A stretch of DNA of 25,270 nt from Gloeopeniophorella convolvens (Eukaryota; Basidiomycota; Agaricomycetes; Russulales), in assembly GCA_022496205.1 (NCBI GenBank), contig WTXD01000156.1, forward strand, positions 1-25,270, written 5' to 3'. Position numbers and translations under genes: made by a program. The notes under the pieces are model-generated. The model was not told the origin of the DNA and did not search any database. It worked only from the letters and a program-made list of their open reading frames with translations. Of the stretch, positions 1-8,466 are shown one piece after another (within the stretch, counting starts at the first letter, position 1; every line of letters starts with the position of its first letter).

Positions 1-1074
1 GGGTTGAACCCGCGCCGGAAGAGACGCGACTGCTCTTGCGTCGACAGACGGTTGTGGATAATGAGGTACTGCGAGATCGAGAGGAACTGCCGGTAGTAGT
101 CGCCCAAGTCGTTGCTAGAGGAAAGACCCGCCTGAGCCGTGTCGGACACCAGAAGCTCCAGATCCTTGATCGTGTACGCCTGTCGCCAGTAGATCGGGGT
201 AGAGGCCGTGGATAGCCACCTTGAACTGGTCGTACGTCTTTCCGGCGTCGCTGTACTCGGGTGCCATCTTCCAGAGGTCAGCCGTATCGATGTCGAGGTA
301 CCGGATGGCTGCTTTCTTCATTTCGGCCGGGTCGATGACCTGGAACTTTGTGAACAAGTACTCGAGGTCCTTGAAGTAGCGCGCGAGTTCGCGCGGTTTC
401 TTGTCGTCGAAGGTAGGGGCGGTACGTTCGCCACACGCGGGAAGATCAGTGGCAGGCATTCTTGGACGTTGGACGGGAGCTGGAGGGTTTGGGAATTGCA
501 AGGGAAGGTTCGGGAGCTGCGCAGGAGGAAGCGGGAGCGGTTTGGACTGTGTCGCGGGTGGTTGCGATGGGTCTGGGAGTGGTAGAGGGGGCAAGGGAGG
601 ACTTTGCGAGGCAGTCCTAGAAGTTGTACGCGGGGACGGAGGGGTCGTGGGGAGTGCCGAGAGGTCGCTTCCTTCGGATACTTCGGGTGTTTCTTGTGCT
701 TCCTCTGGCACGGGTTCAGGGTCCTCGCTAGGGCTTCTGAGTCCGCCAGGTGGAACCGGGTCCTGTTTATTATCCGCTCTCATCGCGGCCGCGCGTAGCT
801 GCGCCGTAACAGAGCGGGTCTGTCTTCGCGAGGATCCGGACGCCAGGGTTGCTCTATCTGAATCAATCAGTTCTAGAACTTCGGCTTCGCTATCCGAGTT
901 CGCCGAGGACGAAGTGTTGAGAGGGGACAAGAAACGCAAGTTGGGGAGGCCGCTAAAGGATTGTTCCGGGTCGTATCCCAGAGCCCTAACCTCAGATTCA
1001 AGTGACGCTTGCGCGGGACGCGAGCCTGTGGAAGGGGATCCTTCTGATCCTGAGGTTGAAATCTTGAACTTCCA
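1..1074 (-). pseudogene. gag: Gag polyprotein N-terminal part, Gypsy copy A (frameshifted)
   Basis: This is the structural (capsid/nucleocapsid) protein of the Gypsy element. The open frame begins about 23 nt after the LTR. It encodes a Ser/Pro-rich N-terminus followed by a capsid-like segment (motifs ELARYFKDLEYLF and KTYDQFKVAIHGLYP). No ATG lies near the start of the frame; the first in-frame ATG is at 783 (MRADNK), so either translation starts there or the true start is not visible. Compared with the other copy, two single-base deletions near 176 and 195 throw the frame off right after HGLYP, giving an early stop near 115. The zinc knuckle seen in copy B would lie beyond position 1. Assignment rests on colinearity with copy B. 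Confidence 0.8.
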
Positions 1075-1080
1075 CTACTA

Positions 1081-1093
1081 GAAGTGGTCACCA
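1081..1093 (-). other. Putative primer-binding site of Gypsy copy A
   Basis: On the minus strand TGGTGACCACTTC begins 3 nt inside the LTR end. It starts with TGG, as expected for pairing with a tRNA 3' CCA end, and is identical in copy B (23493-23505). The tRNA was not identified. Confidence 0.5.
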
Positions 1094-1096
1094 GTA

Positions 1097-2381
1097 TGAT
1101 AGCCTGCTTGAGCAGCCAAGCAGCGGAGATGCAGAAGAGAGAGTTCGGGGGTAGCGTTAGGAAGTCAAGGGAACGTGTAGGATGATAAGGGAAGGACTAG
1201 AGAAGCACCCAGGCGCGTCGGCGGGACCTGCGATATCAATCCGGCGCTGATCCGGGAATCCGCAAACAAACGAGTGACTAGAAAGGAACGAAGGGACGCA
1301 AGACGCAAGCCGCAAGGACACAAGACCGCATGCAAACCGCAAGACCACACTGCAGACCGCACCGCAAGAACGAGAGGGAAACGCTGGGGGTAAGCCGAAG
1401 CTGCCCGATGTGTATTCGGATGAGAGTATAAGTAACCCAGGCGTACCCGGGGCCCGGACGCTGAGACGCGAAGCCTATGCAATGCGCCCGAGGCAACGCC
1501 TCCCTCGGGTAGCAATATAAAACAAAACAAGTAAACAAACTGCACTAAGACGCGCCGAATCGCTCGGACCCACGTCAGAAAGGAATGTAAAGTAAGGAAT
1601 GTAAAGGCTAGGGATCGGAAGGGTGTACATGGTCGTTGTGGGCTGTAATCTATCTGGTTTCCTTGAGAAGGTCAACGCATACTATCCGCACGCAAAGTTA
1701 TAGTACCGCAAACACAACCCGAAGGCTCGCACCTGATCCTGATCCAACCCAACCCGACCCGACGCGTTCGCGGGCCAAGGGGCCCTGTCACGGCCTGAGC
1801 CGGCGCGAGCGGAGCTGGCGAGGGCTGAGACGAGCGAGGTTTGGTAAGTCGGTCTCGATGTGAGCCGGTCCTCGAAGGCGCACGTGAATGTGCACGAGAT
1901 CCTGGATAAGATGTGATGTCTGAAGTTTGGAGGCAATCGGCCTCCGGTACGTCGAGTTCAAAGCTGAAGACCTCGCAATGCTTGGGCGAACAAGTCCCTC
2001 ACGCGGATTCCCTGGTAACCTCGTCGATTGACAAAGGAGAACAGGCTTAAGGCCTTAGAGTACAACTGCTACGCCTTAAGTACTACGAGTCAAACAGTTT
2101 ACATAACGTCCTAGTATCGAGTCATACCGAGTCAGAACGGACTCAAGGTGGGTCTCCTAGGTAGAAGTACAGTAGGGGTCCAATGGCATAAGGGGCGCGT
2201 CAAGAAGTATGGAGGAATCATATGACGAGTGAAAGATAAGCGTCCCCGAGTCATCGAACCGGAACGGAGCTCGTATCGTACAGGAACTGGAAGGATAAGG
2301 AAGAAAAAGAAAATGTATCGTACAAGTCGTGACAGGCCCGCATCCGGGTTCCCCGTGCCTAGGGGTGGTACAACCGCATCA
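1097..2381 (-). repeat. 5' LTR of Gypsy copy A, interrupted by a solo LTR
   Basis: The LTR has TGAT...ATCA termini. It measures 1285 bp here, and removing the nested solo LTR plus one 5-bp target duplication (554 bp) leaves 731 bp. That is exactly the length of the uninterrupted LTR at 22759-23489. The sense strand has pyrimidine-rich stretches typical of fungal LTRs. Confidence 0.88.
1786..2334 (-). mobile_element. Solo LTR, family C, inside the Gypsy LTR
   Basis: A 549-bp unit bounded by TGTCAC...GTGACA, flanked by the direct repeat GGCCC (1781-1785 and 2335-2339). The uninterrupted Gypsy LTR near 22800 has a single GGCCC at the same place, so an empty site is available. Read on the minus strand it matches the solo LTR at 15479-16020 along its length (542 versus 549 bp). 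No internal retroelement sequence is left, so it is an LTR-LTR recombination product. Confidence 0.93.
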
Positions 2382-2875
2382 CCGCCGCCTCCTGCCTCGT
2401 CGCTGTCTCCACTGAGCCCTCGTCCTGGGTCCATCAATTCGCCCCCCATTGGCCAGCCACCATGAGTGCCTCGTAGGACGACACACACACACAATCCACG
2501 TTGCACGCCCTCGCGCTGTACCATGACGACACCAATGCACCGGCACAATGGATTCAGCTGCGTAGTGCAGCTACGACGTGGCGGGGCGACACGCGTACGG
2601 CAAGAGCACTGCCGCCGCGACACAGTTCTATCGGTAGAAACGGCAGCTGCACATGAGCTCCCGTGCCCACGCCCTGACTCCTCACGATGACAATGCCGCA
2701 AAATCTGCTGAATGGCCCTGTTTTGAATCAAGACAACATGATTGTGGCATCACCATGAGTCCATCGCCACTTGCTGCCGCTACCACAACTCGTGCACTTG
2801 CCATGCAACGTCGTCACTCATGGCCAATGCATAATGCAAAGGAGGAGGCAGGAGGAGGCATGGGAGGAACATTGT
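2382..2875. other. Unassigned sequence between two retroelements
   Basis: This lies between the Gypsy LTR end and the Copia LTR. It holds a short ACACACAC microsatellite near 2480 and GC-rich, low-complexity stretches. Short open frames exist on both strands, but none shows a recognisable domain and one of them crosses the LTR boundary. It is probably old host DNA or a fragment of the insertion target. Confidence 0.5.
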
Positions 2876-3243
2876 TGTTGAAGCGCAGCAGAGGGTGGAG
2901 TGACAACTGAAGGACACAGAGTGACGCTCAGTCAGAGAAGGTCAAAAGACTGAGGCTACAAAGGCGAAGAAAGAGGTCCTTATATACAGTAAGGAACAAC
3001 AGATAGCATGTGATAAACACTGCTTAGAAAGCCTAGGAGACCCACATGAAACGGAGTAAGAGTGGGTACCGGAGTACAAGGTGGGTCATGGAATGCCCTA
3101 GAATAGTCCAGAACATGGAAACGAATGTGGGGCTGAACACAGCCTTAAGTCTAGAACATTATGTACACTAGATAAGATAGTCCTTGATCATTAGGTCCAT
3201 ATCTAATCTAATCAGAGCCGCCAGGACACTGTCCATCTCAACA
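2876..3243 (-). repeat. 3' LTR of Copia element 1
   Basis: A 368-bp LTR with ends TGTTGA...TCAACA. On the minus strand it begins TGTTGAGATGG directly after a purine tract, the correct position for a 3' LTR of the minus-strand pol fragment at 3267-4429. It contains a TATA-like TATATAAGG on the minus strand (near 2981-2989). The same LTR occurs inverted at 4430-4914. Confidence 0.85.
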
Positions 3244-3256
3244 TCCCCCCATGATC
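3244..3256 (-). other. Polypurine tract of Copia 1
   Basis: On the minus strand a run of six G followed by A sits immediately before the LTR TGTTGAG end and just after the pol stop codon. This is the usual plus-strand priming position in Copia elements. Confidence 0.65.
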
Positions 3257-3266
3257 AAGACATCCA

Positions 3267-4429
3267 TCATCCTACTAAACCCATTTGCCCAGAGAGCAGG
3301 GAGTGGCGCAATTTGGCAAGTGACTTTGTTAAGCCATCTGCTACCATGTCCTCTGTCTTGGTGCGAACCAGATCTACAACGTTGTGTTGAACATACTCGC
3401 GGATCTTGTGGTGCTTTAGCTGAATATGTTTGGATCTCCTGCCAGTAACTAGATTGCTGGCGAGGTCAACTAAACCTTTATTGTCACCATGTAACAGGAT
3501 TGGATCTTCAACATTGTATCCTAGCTCAGAGTAGAAGCTCTGATACCACACGGCTTGATTGCCAGCATCGGTTAAGGCCATGTACTCGGCTTCAGTGGTG
3601 CTGAGGGCAATGGTCTTTTGCTTGCGCGAGGACCAGGAGATTGCGCCTTCTGCTAGAAGGAATACGTAGCCAGAGGTGGAACAATAGTCGTCTGGGTTGT
3701 CTCCCCAGCTTGAGTCGGAGTAACCATAAAGTCCGACCCCATTGGCCCCATCATAGCGGATGCGATAGTTAATAGTCCCCTTGAGGTATTTGAGGACATA
3801 TTTTGCAAGGCTTAGATGTTTTGGTGAGGGATTTGCTGCGTACTGGGCAAGGCGTCCCATAGCAAAGGAAATGTCCGGTCTAGTGCCAAGGTTTGCATAG
3901 AGCAAACTTCCGATGAGAGATTGATAGTACTGTCTCTCTTCAGCGGATGCCTCCTTATCTGACTTGACAAGGTGCACTTCGGCGCCGGCAGGAAGGGGGG
4001 TGAGGTTAGGATCGGCACCATCCAGCTTGAATTGCTTCAGCTTGTGGAGGATATATCCTGACTAGTCGATCTCTAGGCGGCGTAAGGGTCGATCGCGAGT
4101 AATGTGAACCCCGAGGTAGGACTGGATTTCTCCAAGATCCGTCATCTCATAGCGCGCACTAAGAGCAGTCTTGATGCGAGTAACCTCAGATAGGGAGTTC
4201 CCCATCAAAGTGATGTCGTCAACGTATAGAATAATGATGATTTTTATATCCCCCCACGTTGAAGATACACATAGATCCCAGCATCTGAGACCGTGCGCGT
4301 GAAGCCGAGTTCCTCAAGAACTCCATGGAATTGCAAGTTCCATGCGCGTGAAGCTTGTTTGAGACCGTAGATTGCCTTTTTAAGGCGGCAGACCTTGTTC
4401 TCCTGGCCTGGTACTGCGAAACCTTGTGG
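3267..4429 (-). pseudogene. pol: Copia 1 pol fragment: reverse transcriptase C-terminal part and RNase H
   Basis: The order on the minus strand is: RT motif VCRLKKAIYGLKQASRAW; the catalytic LYVDD box (about 4216-4230); the connection; then RNase H with YSDSSWG, SWSSRKQKTIALSTTEAEYMA, LHGDNKG and SKHI.LKHH. This is the Ty1/Copia order, ending at the normal stop and polypurine tract. It is broken three ways. One G is missing in the run at 4250-4255, which shifts the frame just before YVDD. A TAG at 4064-4062 replaces an expected CAG (Gln). The 5' side stops inside RT at PQGF, where an inverted LTR begins. Integrase and gag are absent. It is unrelated in sequence to Copia 2. Confidence 0.88.
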
Positions 4430-4914
4430 TGTTGAGACGGACAGTGTCCTGGCGGCTCTGATTAGATTAGATATGGACCTAATGATCAAGGACTATCTTA
4501 TCTTGTGTACATAATGTTCTAGACTTAAGGCTGTGCTCAGCCCCACATTCGTTTCCATGATCTGGACTATTCTAGGGCATTCCATGACCCACCTTGTACT
4601 CCGGTACCCACTCTTACTCCGTTTCATGTGGGTCTCCTAGGCTTTCTAAGCAGTGTTTATCACATGCTATCTGTTGTTCCTTACTGTATATAAGGACCTC
4701 TTTCTTCGCCTTTGTAGCCTCAGTCTTTTGACCTTCTCTGACTGAGGCAAGTACACTTACACTCCTTTCACTTCTACCTTATGCTTACCTTACCTTGTAG
4801 TGTCACTCTGTGTCCTTCAGGTATTGCACTAATGTATCAGTCTTTTGACCTTCTCTGACTGAGCGTCACTCTGTGTCCTTCAGTTGTCACTCCACCCTCT
4901 GCTGCGCTTCAACA
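4430..4914 (+). repeat. Copia 1-family LTR in opposite orientation, fused to RT
   Basis: A 485-bp LTR beginning TGTTGAGACGG and ending CTTCAACA, on the plus strand, opposite to the LTR at 2876-3243. Its first base directly abuts the RT codons of Copia 1. It carries a TATA-like TATATAAGG at about 4688-4696. It is 117 bp longer than its partner because a 27-bp block (4720-4746) is repeated at 4837-4863 with extra sequence between; a second short block, GTCACTCTGTGTCCTTCAG, is also doubled. No target duplication flanks it (TGTGG left, CAGTG right). Confidence 0.82.
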
Positions 4915-4917
4915 CAG

Positions 4918-5058
4918 TGCGAGCACGCACAAGTCGAAACCCCGGGCCGCCGGCCCGGGTCGTGAAGTCAACAGAACGAAAGACTGCGTGCGCGTTTGTC
5001 CACACACGCGCACCACGAAACGAAAGTCAAAACGAAATACAAACGTCCAGTTCCAACA
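4918..5058 (-). repeat. 3' LTR of Copia element 2
   Basis: On the minus strand the LTR starts TGTTGGAACTGG immediately after the purine tract following the Copia 2 stop codon. The far end is placed at 4918, where TG (CA on the minus strand) occurs three bases beyond the neighbouring LTR, giving about 141 bp; truncation by that neighbour is also possible. It contains a GC-rich hairpin with a 12-nt loop (4988-5013) shared with the solo LTR at 6362-6849. Confidence 0.65.
4988..5013. other. Conserved stem-loop in Copia LTR
   Basis: A 7-bp perfect stem GTGCGCG/CGCGCAC encloses the 12-nt loop TTTGTCCACACA. A matching hairpin with almost the same loop and a longer stem is at 6783-6810. In element orientation both lie in U3, shortly after the LTR start. 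Confidence 0.6.
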
Positions 5059-5069
5059 CTCCCCTCAAA
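5059..5069 (-). other. Polypurine tract of Copia 2
   Basis: On the minus strand GAGGGGAG overlaps the TGA stop codon of pol (5067-5065) and leads straight into the LTR start TGTTGG. Confidence 0.65.
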
Positions 5070-6129
5070 CCACGCGCAGTCCCAGCTCGGCAGCAAAATG
5101 CATCGTCTTGGGCGACGGGAGCGCTTTGGTCAGCGCGTCGGCCACCATGTCTGCGGTTGGGCAATAAACCAACCGAACCTTGCCTTCCTCAACGACCCAG
5201 CAGATGAAGTGGTAGCGCATGTCGATATGCTTGGTATGTGCGTGATACTGGCTGTCGCTTGTGAGGGCAATGGCTGACTGATTATCGGAGAACAGGATGG
5301 TGGGGCCCTTGTGCGCGCCGAAAATCTCGCTCAGGAGGTTGCGCAGCCAGATGGCCTCCTTCGTGCCATGTGTCGTGGCCACGTACTCGCTCTCCGTCGT
5401 CGAGAGCAATACAATTTCCTGACGCTTGGACGACCAGGACACGGCGCCGCCGTCGATCAAGAACGCGTAGCCCGAGATGGCACACCGGTCCTCAGCCATA
5501 CTGCCATCCGCGTCCGTGGAGCCCACGAGCGCGCGTTTGGTCTCACCGTACAAAAGCCACAAGTCCCGCGTACCCCTGAGGTAGCGGAAAATGCGCTTGA
5601 CGGCATCCCAGTGCGCGGGGCCAGGGTTCGACGAGAACCTTGCGACGGTCGACACCGCAAACGCAATATCCGGGCACGTTGCGAGCGCGGCCCAGTTCAG
5701 CGCGCCCACAGCCTCTCGGTACGGCACATCGCGCATGATCGCGAACTCTGCCGCATCGGCGGGGGCTTGCTCAGAGGTAAGTCGGATCTGGGGGTCCATG
5801 GGCATGGAGACAGGCTTCAGCTCGTCAAAGTGGAAGCGGCGGATGATGGAGTCCAGGTACGCGCACTGGGACAGATGGATCGTGCCCGCAGCGTGGTCGC
5901 ACTTGATCTCGATCCCGAGCACCCAGTGGAGCTCGCCGAGATCCGTGACTTCGACGTGCTTGCGGAGTCTGGCTTTCAGCTCCTTGATGAGCGTGAGCGT
6001 CGATGCTGCGATGGTGCAGTCGTCAACATGGACTGCGACGACAGTGAGTTTGTTGCCTTCTACCATGATTTTGTAGAAGACAGCTTGATCGACAGCTGAC
6101 TGCTTGAATCCGAGCTCCAGGAAGCAATA
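5065..6129 (-). pseudogene. pol: Copia 2 pol fragment: RT end and RNase H
   Basis: An uninterrupted minus-strand frame of about 355 codons. It opens in the RT palm (ELGFKQSAVDQAVFYK), continues through a catalytic HVDD box (YVDD in most Copia elements) and VTDLGELHWVLGIEI, and ends in RNase H with STDADGS, AVSWSSKRQEIVLLSTTESE, LFSDNQSA and HTKHIDMRYH. The stop codon overlaps the polypurine tract, so the 3' end is authentic. The 5' two thirds (gag, protease, integrase, RT fingers) are missing: coding sequence ends abruptly at the border of the Foldback-like element at 6130. No frameshift or internal stop is present, so this fragment is younger or better preserved than Copia 1. Confidence 0.9.
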
Positions 6130-6260
6130 CTGGTGGTTAACTTTGTAAAAACTACTTCACTAATATCCACAATAGTGAAGTACTTTTTTGCACTAACAAC
6201 CACAGCAGTAGTATCCATAGTAGTAACTACTATGCTTTCAAAGCATAGTATATACTACTA

Positions 6261-6361
6261 CTGGTTGTTACTATAGTACTATAGTGTATACTACACTAGC
6301 TATTACTGTGGTACTATAGTGTATACTACACTGGTTATTACTGTGATACTATAGTATATAC
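6261..6361 (+). repeat. 35-bp tandem repeats, left arm (outer part)
   Basis: Units of the form CTGGTTATTACTGTGGTACT followed by ATAGTGTATACTACA. About three lie before the solo LTR, and two to three more divergent units follow at 6855-6960. Each unit contains the palindromic core GTATATAC or GTGTATAC. Confidence 0.75.
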
Positions 6362-6849
6362 TGTAGCAATTAAAGGAGGATAATTGGGTTCTTTCGAAAG
6401 CACGCGAAGGCAGTCTGTACACAAGACGACGCTGGCTCAGTATCTCGCGCGCTGTGCCAACGAGAACTATATATATTCACCTGTACACAAGACGACGCCG
6501 GCTGGGCCGGGTGAGTACAGGTATGCAACACACAACACAAAAGATGCTTACCTCAGTATCTCGTGCGCTGTGCCAACAAGAACTGAGGGGCTACAGGATA
6601 CTCGGGGCGACGACATGTCCATCAGCCACAACTATACAGTATCAAATAAAAGGAGCAAGCGGAAGCACAATGTGCTGCAGGGGATGCGAGCGCGAGCGCG
6701 ACTTAGCGCGTACGAAATGATGAAAGCCCAGGCCGAAGCGCCCAGGCTGGTGTGAAAGTGTAAAGTAGAAATGACTGGAGTCTGCGCGCGTTTGTCCACA
6801 CGCGCGCGCAGCAAAATAGAACGGTAAGTAACCGAACGCACATTCAACA
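6362..6849 (-). mobile_element. Solo LTR of a Copia 2-related family in the left arm
   Basis: 488 bp, from TGTAGC to TTCAACA on the plus strand, flanked by the direct repeat TATAC (6357-6361 and 6850-6854). The right arm gives the uninterrupted sequence at the matching place, so the insertion is certain. Read on the minus strand it begins TGTTGAATG and, like the Copia 2 LTR, has a GC-rich hairpin near its start. It is much more GC-rich than the surrounding arm. Short open frames inside it are not genes. Confidence 0.92.
6783..6810. other. Conserved stem-loop in solo LTR
   Basis: A perfect 8-bp stem TGCGCGCG/CGCGCGCA encloses the 12-nt loop TTTGTCCACACG. The loop is the same length and nearly the same sequence as that at 4988-5013. 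One stem pair differs between the two as C-G versus T-A, so pairing is kept. Confidence 0.6.
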
Positions 6850-7019
6850 TATACTACACTGATTGTTACTGTAGTATTGTAGTATATACTATACTAGTTA
6901 CTACTGTGGTGATATAGTAAATACTACATTGGTTATTACTGCAAAAGGCTAGTAAATACAATAGGTAGTAGTAAATACTACAGTGATTACTACTATAGCT
7001 ATTATAGTAAATAAAAGAT

Positions 7020-7440
7020 TAATCTAAAGGGTAGATAAGATATAGATAACTGATTAAGGCTGATAAGAAGATCTAGCCACTAGATAACTGCTGATAGTAA
7101 GATTCAAATGATAGATAAGGGTTGATAGTAAGATTCAAATGATAGATAAGGGTTGATAAGAAGATCAGATCTATAGATTAGCACTGATAAGATATCTTAG
7201 TAGTAGATCAACACTGATAAGATAATCTGGCTAATTGATTAAGATTGATAAAGAGATCTATTATCTAAATAAAGGATGATAAGGAGATTTAGATAGTAGA
7301 TAAGGATTGATAAAATAGATCTAGATAATAGATAAGGATTGATAAGAAGATCTAGATAATAGATAAAGATTGATAAGAAGATCTAAATGGTAGATAAAGG
7401 GTAATAAGAAGATCTAGATAGGAGATAAGATATAAGAAAA
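7020..7440 (+). repeat. 31-bp degenerate tandem repeats, left arm
   Basis: About a dozen imperfect units close to GATAAGAAGATCTAGATAAT followed by AGATAAAGATT. Two neighbouring units with GATAGTAAGATTCAAAT are identical, suggesting a recent duplication. The reverse complement occupies about 8600-9020. Confidence 0.75.
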
Positions 7441-7572
7441 AACCTAGATAAAAGATCTTGATAGTAAATTTACATTAATAAGAGAATATAAAGATTGTTT
7501 TGACTACTTAGATTAGATTAGATTAGAAGTGTTATAATTATATAGCCATAAAGGGTGTGAGCCATAGTAGAC

Positions 7573-8466
7573 CAATGTTATAATCTCTCATCTTTTTCTT
7601 TTCTTTCAATATACTTCAACTTTATAATAACTCACACCTATGTTCTACTACTTCTTATCTAACATCACCTGAATTATTTTACAACTCAGGTGCCCTATAC
7701 ACCAACTTCCAGTGCAATTTGAGAGCATACACTACTGAACTCTACCATTTTTTACTTAGTTTCTACATCCACTTATCCTCTTAGACCATATAACTATATC
7801 TTACTAATACCTTTCTTTTCATTGGTTATTTCCTTCTTTATACACTTATTTACTTTATATCTTTTCATCTTAGAGTTCTATAGCTATCTAGGAATGGGCT
7901 CAGAATAACTTACTAATAGGTCTCTAGATAATAGAAACACTCAACAAGCATTCCTATAGGATGGGTAAAGTTATAGCTAATGTTTCTTGGAGTTACCTGA
8001 TAGTTTTAGTTAGTTCCCTTAGACACTAAGACCCCTAAGGTGCAGTGTATATCTGAGGAAGAAGATTAGGCTAGTAGGTTGTAGAAGTACATCACAACTT
8101 ATGTTAAAGCAGTCTTAAGCTAACTCATGTAGGCTGAGGTTAAGTCTTAGAATACTATACTTAGAACTCAGTATATAAGCACCCTATAGTGTATGGAGAG
8201 CGCCTTAAGCCTATTCTCCTTATTACCTCTATTATCCTAGCTGAATTATATCTCCTTATATTAGAACAATAGTAGAATGTATGCTAAGACTATGGAATGC
8301 CTTAAACCTTTATAGTTATAAGCACTCTTAACTTTCAAATGCTTAAAAGGGTTGATTGCTCCTTATAACTATAAATACAACCTTACAACTAGCTTTAGAC
8401 ACTGCTACAACATATTAGAACTAATATAGAACACACTACCTTTTTAAGACTGTAACCTAGTGCTTA
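7573..8466. other. AT-rich loop of the Foldback-like element
   Basis: An 894-bp unique region between the arms. All six frames are full of stops, and no domain is recognised. A small inverted pair, CACCTGA (7667-7673) and TCAGGTG (7686-7692), is present. Some plus-strand stretches around 8020-8200 read like a peptide broken mainly by TAG and TAA, which could be an eroded gene, but this is weak. No intact transposase is encoded. Confidence 0.5.

Larger units (their letters stand above)
1..2381 (-). mobile_element. Ty3/Gypsy retrotransposon copy A, 5' part (runs off the left edge)
   Basis: Read on the minus strand this is LTR, primer-binding site, then gag, continuing past position 1. It is nearly identical to the rightward copy at 22759-25270, so the two copies face away from each other. 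The LTR starts TGATG and ends CTATCA. Homology to the other copy stops exactly at 2381, where flanking bases differ (CCGCC here, TACGT at the other), which shows two independent insertions. The 3' half, with pol, is outside the window, so neither the element's own target-site duplication nor its completeness can be judged. Confidence 0.85.
6130..7572 (+). repeat. Left arm of Foldback-like element
   Basis: 1443 bp including a solo LTR with its target duplication (493 bp), so 950 bp of arm proper. Between about 7010 and 7560 it matches the reverse complement of the right arm almost base for base; the only difference noticed there is one A in a homopolymer near 7440. It holds one 35-bp unit more than the right arm. 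Confidence 0.88.

Noticed and set aside
2132..2731. 199-codon minus-strand open frame
   Set aside because: It crosses the solo LTR border and the Gypsy LTR border into unassigned DNA, has low-complexity composition and no domain; chance frame.
5311..6099. 262-codon plus-strand open frame
   Set aside because: Exact antisense of Copia 2 RT/RNase H, whose motifs prove the minus strand is coding.
6384..6755. 123-codon plus-strand open frame
   Set aside because: Contained in the solo LTR inserted in the left Foldback arm; no domain.
7020..7440. Regular short repeats that could suggest a CRISPR array
   Set aside because: Units are directly adjacent without unique spacers, degenerate, and mirrored in the other arm; eukaryotic transposon repeats.
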